A DNA stretch of 25,129 bases from a virus: positions 1-25,129 of the IMG/VR virus record IMGVR_UViG_3300035670_001170; one strand, given 5' to 3'. Below the pieces are notes generated by a model. The model saw only the letters and a list, made by a program, of their open reading frames with translations. It ran no database searches and was not told the DNA's origin. The position numbers and the translations under genes were made by a program. Positions 20,541 through 25,129 of this stretch are shown here, piece by piece. How positions within the stretch are numbered: the first letter of the stretch is position 1; each line of letters begins with the position of its first letter.

Positions 20541-20863
20541 ACAGGGTGGAGCTACCTTCCATCCCAACAGGCCTGACTAGGGCATGGGATGTGGCGTTGA
20601 GGGCATTGCTTGGCGGTGCTCGTGGGTCATGGGGTGATGCCGATGGTCTATTGACCGATGTGGACGACTTCAAATGCACGAGGGCAGGGCGCATCGTCTG
20701 GGTCTCTTTTTCAGGAACAGGAAATCAAACCGTCTCGCTCCCTTGGAGTGTGGAGGGTGCAGTGAGTAATTGCGATGGCGGTACAGCTGTCATCAGCGGA
20801 AGCACGATAACGATAACAGCGGCAGGAGCCTACACGGTGTCCATGGTCGCAAGGGTGGTATGA
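20537..20863 (+). CDS. Small hypothetical tail-region protein (108 aa)
   Basis: The start overlaps the gp10-like stop. Residues MNRVELPSIPTGLTRAWDVA are followed by a Gly/Thr/Val-rich beta C-terminal half (SLPWSVEGAVSNCDGGTAVI). No family is recognised. Its place between tail hub and ejection genes suggests a virion or tail-tip protein. A tail-needle homologue is not evident, because it lacks long coiled-coil heptads. Confidence 0.6.
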   Translation: MNRVELPSIPTGLTRAWDVALRALLGGARGSWGDADGLLTDVDDFKCTRAGRIVWVSFSGTGNQTVSLPWSVEGAVSNCDGGTAVISGSTITITAAGAYTVSMVARVV

Positions 20864-20864
20864 T

Positions 20865-21701
20865 ATGATTGGTTTGGCTTTGTCGCCTTTGGCGTGGGGT
20901 GCTGGTGCTTTGGCGTCGCAAAAGAATCCTCTCGGTGCGGTGTCTAGGACTCTTGATTTCGGAGGTCAGGAGAGGCAACAGAATGAGATCATTCAGCAGG
21001 CTCTAAACCAAGGCCGTCAAGACCTTGCGGCAAGCCAAGCGCAGGCTATGGGGACGCTGACCCCTTACATGGGCATCGGAACAGGAGCCGCCCAACAGAT
21101 TCAGGGTATGCTTGGTGGAGTGAATGAGGCCCAGTACATGGCGCAGGCCCAGCCGGAATTTGCGTATGACATGCCATCGTACACCACGGAGCAATTCCTA
21201 GACCCAAGCATCCAATACCAAATCCAGCAGGCCCAACAGGGTATCGACGCAAGTGCTGCAGCAAGGGGCGGGCTTTTGAGTGGGGCCACCCTCAAGGAGT
21301 TGCAGAGCCGAGGCATGCAGATCGGACAACAGGGCTGGGCCGATGCTTTCCAGCGGGCTATGGCGATGGGACAACAGGCTAGAGCCGACCGTGGCTTCGC
21401 CTATCAGCAGTATGCCGACAAGGCCCAACAGGCCCAGCAACAGGCCGCCCAACGGCTGGCGATGTTCCAAGCGAAGCTCGGTGGCCTCGGATCGCTTGCG
21501 TCCATGGGGGCGCAGACGGCTGGCAATATCGCAGGGCTTCAATCCGACTATGGACAGAGCCTAGCCAATATCGCAATGGCGAGTGGAACGCAACAAGCCA
21601 ACGCTGTCCCCATGAGCTGGGGAGATAGGGGCTTGAAGGCCTTGGGTGTGCTTGGCGAAGTCGGTGCTACGGCTCTTGGTACTTCACTCGGGAGGGGCTA
21701 A
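20865..21701 (+). CDS. DNA ejection protein, P22 gp7-like
   Basis: The 278-residue Ala/Gln/Gly-rich protein has a hydrophobic start (MIGLALSPLAWGAGALASQK), long Gln-rich helices, and FLDPSIQYQIQQAQQGIDAS then AARGGLLSGATLKELQSRGM. That block is the hallmark I recall for phage DNA-transfer proteins of the gp7 type. Such proteins leave the head with the DNA and help form a channel through the envelope. It is the first of three ejection-type genes in a row. Confidence 0.78.
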   Translation: MIGLALSPLAWGAGALASQKNPLGAVSRTLDFGGQERQQNEIIQQALNQGRQDLAASQAQAMGTLTPYMGIGTGAAQQIQGMLGGVNEAQYMAQAQPEFAYDMPSYTTEQFLDPSIQYQIQQAQQGIDASAAARGGLLSGATLKELQSRGMQIGQQGWADAFQRAMAMGQQARADRGFAYQQYADKAQQAQQQAAQRLAMFQAKLGGLGSLASMGAQTAGNIAGLQSDYGQSLANIAMASGTQQANAVPMSWGDRGLKALGVLGEVGATALGTSLGRG

Positions 21702-21702
21702 T

Positions 21703-22860
21703 ATGGCGGTCTACAATCCTATCCAATACCTGAGCCAGATCAGGAATCCAGCCCCTACGGAGTGGAGTGCGGCACCATTCATCAAGGCATTTGCTACGGG
21801 CATTGACGCAGGGCAGGCATTGAGGCGCAACGACCTGCAGAACCAAGAGCTTGCCGTCCAAGCCGCAGAGCGTCAACGGCAGGAGGAGGAGCGTCAGCGC
21901 ATCGCCAACATTGCGGCACAATCGCAGGGTGAGGCTGGGGCGTTCGGTCGTCTCATGATGGGCGTGAACCCGCAGATCGCCCTGCCTTATCTGCAGATGG
22001 ACGAGGCCCAATTCAAGGCCGCCCAACAGGCTGAGCGTCAACGATTGGAGGACGAGGCCGAAGCACAGAAGCAAGCCGCCAAAGAGCAATCCATTGTGGA
22101 GGCTCAAAAGCGGTTCAATGCCGCCATCCAATCGGGCGATATCAATGAAAAGATGATCGCTGAAAACGAGCTCAGGGTATTGCTGGGCAATGCGCCACTT
22201 TCGGCAACCTACTACCAAGGGCAAGAGCAAGAGCGTCAGATGCGCCAAGAGCAACAGGAGACGAAACAGGCCCAATGGGAAAAGGAGTTTACAGCCAAGC
22301 AGGAATCTGAGGCATGGAGGCGGGCCGAGGCCGAATTGAACAGGGCGATGAAGAGCGAGCAATTCCTGAAAAAGATGGAGCAGGATGACAAGCAGTTTGC
22401 CCAGCGTCAGGCCCAGATGGTAAAACAAGCCGAACAGCGCAAGGAAAAGGAAAAGACAGAGCCATCGTTCAAAACCTTGGGCGGGGATGATGCAAACAAG
22501 GTCGCAGGGCTTGGAGATGTGCTTGACCTTATCGAGCAATTCAGGGAAATGGAGGATCAATACGGATCGCTTGGAATGGCAAAGCAATGGGCAACACCAA
22601 ATTCCAAATACAACAACATGATGGCCGCCTCTGTGGAATTGTTCGGTCGTGTGCAATCTGGTGGTGCGATCCAAGGGACTGAAATAGAGACATTCGGTAA
22701 TTTGCTCAAATGGTCTCCCACAGGAGAGTCGTACCAAGAAAAGTTGGATAGATTCAAAAAGATTATTGAGAATAAACGAAATTCCATTATGACCAAGGGT
22801 AAGAGCGAATTTGAACGGACGCAAGGGCAACCTCGTGGAACCACGGAAGGGAGTTTCTAA
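21703..22860 (+). CDS. DNA ejection / injection protein (385 aa), coiled-coil rich
   Basis: The ATG at 21703 follows the previous stop by 1 nt, with a GGAGGGG site ahead. The protein starts MAVYNPIQYLSQIRNPAPTE, and residues about 45-260 are almost continuous Gln/Glu/Arg-rich helix (AAERQRQEEERQRIANIAAQ, QEQERQMRQEQQETKQAQWE). Near the C terminus, SVELFGRVQSGGAIQGTEIE and FGNLLKWSP fit phage injection proteins. The position matches P22 gp20. It overlaps the next gene by 1 nt (TAATG). Confidence 0.68.
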   Translation: MAVYNPIQYLSQIRNPAPTEWSAAPFIKAFATGIDAGQALRRNDLQNQELAVQAAERQRQEEERQRIANIAAQSQGEAGAFGRLMMGVNPQIALPYLQMDEAQFKAAQQAERQRLEDEAEAQKQAAKEQSIVEAQKRFNAAIQSGDINEKMIAENELRVLLGNAPLSATYYQGQEQERQMRQEQQETKQAQWEKEFTAKQESEAWRRAEAELNRAMKSEQFLKKMEQDDKQFAQRQAQMVKQAEQRKEKEKTEPSFKTLGGDDANKVAGLGDVLDLIEQFREMEDQYGSLGMAKQWATPNSKYNNMMAASVELFGRVQSGGAIQGTEIETFGNLLKWSPTGESYQEKLDRFKKIIENKRNSIMTKGKSEFERTQGQPRGTTEGSF

Positions 22861-24578
22861 TGGCTAGCAAGTTTACGATCGAGAGCAAGCGTACAGGCAA
22901 ACGCATGGATGTCTGGGCCGACAGCCCAGAGGATGCTGTGCAGATCGCCATAGCCAAGGCCAACGAGAACGAAAACCAGTTGCCCTACACTATGGAGGAT
23001 GTGGAGTACATCCCGAAAAAGACCTACAATGAACCAAGCGACAAGGCCATTAGGGCCGTGGGCGAGACGGTGGCTAGAGAGGGCGTTCCAGCCCTTGCTG
23101 TTCGTGGTCTGTTCCCTGCATCCGTATCGGTTGCCGAGGAGGATGGCGGGCCTGTAAAACAGGTGCTTGCGGGTGTTGCCGATGCGGCCGCCAATCTTGC
23201 CGGACTGCCAGCCAAGGCGGCAGGGGTCTTGGGTCGCTTAGGTGCTTTCGCCATGCGCCATCCTGCCATGGCCGACATCGGAATGCAGACTGGAATCGGA
23301 GCCACCCAAGGTGTGCTATCGGGTCAGGGTGCTGTCGCTTCGGGTGCGTTGTCTGGTGGTATTGCCGGAGGTGTGCAAGGTACTGCAGGGGCGGCTAGAC
23401 TGCTCAAGGAGATGGGGCCGCAGGGGTACGCCAAATTTGCGAGTGAGCTGACAGGCTCCGACCCAGAGGCCTTGCTTGCATGGTCAAAAGGCAAACCCCA
23501 GCAAAAGGCCATCCGAGAGGCGGCAGAGACGACAGGCGAGATCGGGCAGAAGATTCTGGACGACCTCAACAATGTGAATCTCACGAATGCCGACAGGCCG
23601 GAGGTGATTGAAGCCCTCAATGGCAAGACGGTGGACTTGGGAAACACGATCCAAGCGATGCGGGACAGGTTGAACGAGGTAGCTCCGGGTTCAAAGGGGC
23701 GAGGATTGAGCGATCAAGAGAAAATTGTGCATGATAAGATAAACAGCGTTTTGAAGTACCTTGAGGGAGAAAAACCAAAAGCGAAGAAGAAGCCTTCGGC
23801 ATCGCAATCGTATCTTAGCGGCAGGCGCATGGAGGAATCCATAGAGCCGAATACATCCGGCTATTCTACCGTAGTGGACGCCAACGAGGGCAGACGGCTT
23901 CGTGGTGCTTACCTTGACCAGATGATTGATTTTTCAGCCGAGGGGCTGGATCGGTCAACGGCTGGGATGCTCAACGAGGTGCTGAAAGCGGGGCGCACCC
24001 AGCTGAAGGATGACCTCATTGAAGCGGGCGGGCCACAGTACAAGGATGCTATGGCGAGGTGGTCGCAAAAGTTGCAGGCTCGTGAGAAGTTGGCAAGGCT
24101 TTTCGGGCGTGACCAATTCACCCAAGAGCAACGAGTGGAAAAGACGCTGGACAATATCTTCAACCGCAACAAATCCAAGCAACAGGAAGTTTTGAAGGCC
24201 TATGATGATGCTTTCGGGCGTGAGTATTCCGAGCAACTCAGAAACGCTTTCTTTGCTAAATCCTTGGGCGTGACTGAGTTCCAGCCGAAACCCTCATGGG
24301 TTCCGACACAATATACAGGCCGATCCAATCTTGGCCTTGGCATCATGGCATCGGGTGGGTCGGGCATGGCCTCTTTGGGTATGCCAGCTGTCGCACCGGG
24401 CTTGATTCCGTTGACGGCTTCGGCTTGGTCTCCGAGAGCCGCTACATTCACTCTATCAATGATGCAAGCGGCTGGAGCCGGAAAGCCCATCGGTGGTAAA
24501 TTGGCCCAGACGATCCAAGCGGTTAATCCTGTACTTCAAAACCTATTCAGGTCGCAAGCGCAACAAGGAAAGAAATAA
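22860..24578 (+). CDS. DNA ejection protein with hydrophobic Gly/Ala region (572 aa), P22 gp16-like position
   Basis: An N-terminal domain of about 55 residues (SKFTIESKRTGKRMDVWADS) is followed by a hydrophobic Ala/Gly-rich stretch from about 95 to 180 (AGVADAAANLAGLPAKAAGV, GALSGGIAGGVQGTAGAARL). That stretch could insert in membrane. A helical middle and a second Gly/Met-rich hydrophobic segment near 490-530 come next. This fits the largest ejection protein, which in P22 (gp16) helps DNA cross the inner membrane. No enzymatic motif was seen. It overlaps the tailspike start by 1 nt. Confidence 0.65.
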   Translation: MASKFTIESKRTGKRMDVWADSPEDAVQIAIAKANENENQLPYTMEDVEYIPKKTYNEPSDKAIRAVGETVAREGVPALAVRGLFPASVSVAEEDGGPVKQVLAGVADAAANLAGLPAKAAGVLGRLGAFAMRHPAMADIGMQTGIGATQGVLSGQGAVASGALSGGIAGGVQGTAGAARLLKEMGPQGYAKFASELTGSDPEALLAWSKGKPQQKAIREAAETTGEIGQKILDDLNNVNLTNADRPEVIEALNGKTVDLGNTIQAMRDRLNEVAPGSKGRGLSDQEKIVHDKINSVLKYLEGEKPKAKKKPSASQSYLSGRRMEESIEPNTSGYSTVVDANEGRRLRGAYLDQMIDFSAEGLDRSTAGMLNEVLKAGRTQLKDDLIEAGGPQYKDAMARWSQKLQAREKLARLFGRDQFTQEQRVEKTLDNIFNRNKSKQQEVLKAYDDAFGREYSEQLRNAFFAKSLGVTEFQPKPSWVPTQYTGRSNLGLGIMASGGSGMASLGMPAVAPGLIPLTASAWSPRAATFTLSMMQAAGAGKPIGGKLAQTIQAVNPVLQNLFRSQAQQGKK

Positions 24579-25129
24579 TGGCTATCGTATTCAATCCGTT
24601 TTTCAGGTATTGCGATGCAAACAACGCACCCCTAGACGGTGGGCGGTTGGTATTCCTTGACCCCGACACGCAGAATGCAAAGAATGTCTACTCGGACGAA
24701 TCTGGGAATGTGAGCCTTGGGGCCAACATCACCCTAGACAACGAAGGCATGGTTGACAACGCCAACGGTGTCTGGTTAGGCTCTGGCGACTACACCTGTC
24801 GGGTGCAGGAATACGCAGGGCTGGACGGCAACGGAGACCCGACTTATACCACGCTCTACGAGATTGAGTACATCGCAGGTGTGCCAGCCTCTTCGGGCGG
24901 TGGAGATACCCAAGCCACGGTGGCGAACATGGCCGCCCTTCGGGCCATCCCTTCGGCATCGGCCTATTCCTATGTCTACCTCATGGGCTACTATACCGCA
25001 GGAGATGGCGGTGGCGGTTGGTTCAAGTGGGTGGTGAATGACACGGCATCGGACGACAGTGGCATCATCATCGCCCTAGACGACAGCCCAGCCTTGGGGC
25101 GGTATTACCGATCCGTTCCGTCCATCATT
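24578..25129 (+). CDS. Tailspike / tail fibre, N-terminal part (runs off window)
   Basis: The gene is open from the ATG at 24578 to the last base, 184 residues visible. Residues 1-115 (AIVFNPFFRYCDANNAPLDG, then GRLVFLDPDTQNAKN and later GSGDYTCRVQEY) look like the P22-type head-binding domain. After a Ser/Gly linker, TVANMAALRAIPSASAYSYV then YYTAGDGGGGWFKW is the usual opening of a right-handed beta-helix (pectate-lyase-like) receptor-binding domain. It likely recognises or degrades surface polysaccharide. The enzyme part lies beyond the window. Confidence 0.85.
   Translation, partial: MAIVFNPFFRYCDANNAPLDGGRLVFLDPDTQNAKNVYSDESGNVSLGANITLDNEGMVDNANGVWLGSGDYTCRVQEYAGLDGNGDPTYTTLYEIEYIAGVPASSGGGDTQATVANMAALRAIPSASAYSYVYLMGYYTAGDGGGGWFKWVVNDTASDDSGIIIALDDSPALGRYYRSVPSII

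Noticed and set aside
21667-22830. Minus-strand open frame of 387 codons opposite the ejection gene
   Set aside because: It mirrors a Gln/Glu-rich coiled-coil gene, giving a Leu-rich nonsense product. The plus-strand gene has overlaps and Shine-Dalgarno sites that fit the operon.

Overview
This window is part of the genome of a tailed, short-tailed (podovirus-type) bacteriophage or prophage. The right half carries a P22-like order of head, packaging, tail-hub, ejection and tailspike genes. The left half carries a recombination and replication programme read from two divergent promoters. The host cannot be named from the sequence. Shine-Dalgarno sites, sigma70-type promoters and intrinsic terminators are all conventional, and a P22-type injection machine suggests a Gram-negative host. 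No integrase or clear CI repressor is visible, so temperate or lytic lifestyle is undecided.

Layout. Positions 1-615 (+): the end of an unknown gene and an M15-type endolysin, converging on the leftward operon. Positions 619-6623 (-): a long, tightly overlapped early operon driven by a promoter at 6669-6697. In transcription order it encodes small proteins, an ERF-family annealing protein, a SpoVG-family protein with an SSB-like tail, small membrane and HTH proteins, a RusA resolvase and a zinc protein. It then runs straight into an integron-type gene-cassette array (1362-3695) and ends with three small genes. Positions 6742-11675 (+): an early promoter, an unknown protein, an XRE-like HTH protein, a Dam-type methyltransferase with an internal tandem repeat, a replication initiator-like protein, a DnaB-like helicase and small genes. 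Positions 11707-11816: hairpins, a terminator and a new promoter. Positions 11857-25129 (+): small and large terminase, portal, scaffold, P22-type coat protein, a terminator, head and tail-hub proteins (gp4-like and gp10-like), ejection proteins and the start of a tailspike that runs off the window.

The outstanding feature is five well-formed attC recombination sites (52-85 bp) in tandem, separating five gene cassettes. Each site has inverse R''/R' core boxes, L''/L' boxes and a one-base extrahelical offset. The cassettes encode a three-gene Cys-rich set, an HNH endonuclease, a DUF7448-like protein, a zinc-ribbon protein and a small Cys protein. No integron integrase is in the window. All cassettes lie in the direction of the phage early operon, so the phage promoter could serve as the cassette promoter. 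Removing the array on paper rejoins a compact operon with a 38-nt gap. This looks like a phage that has captured, or exchanges, accessory genes by integron recombination.

Several small genes (30-60 codons) and several start corrections were read directly from the sequence, using Shine-Dalgarno placement and ATGA/TAATG overlaps.
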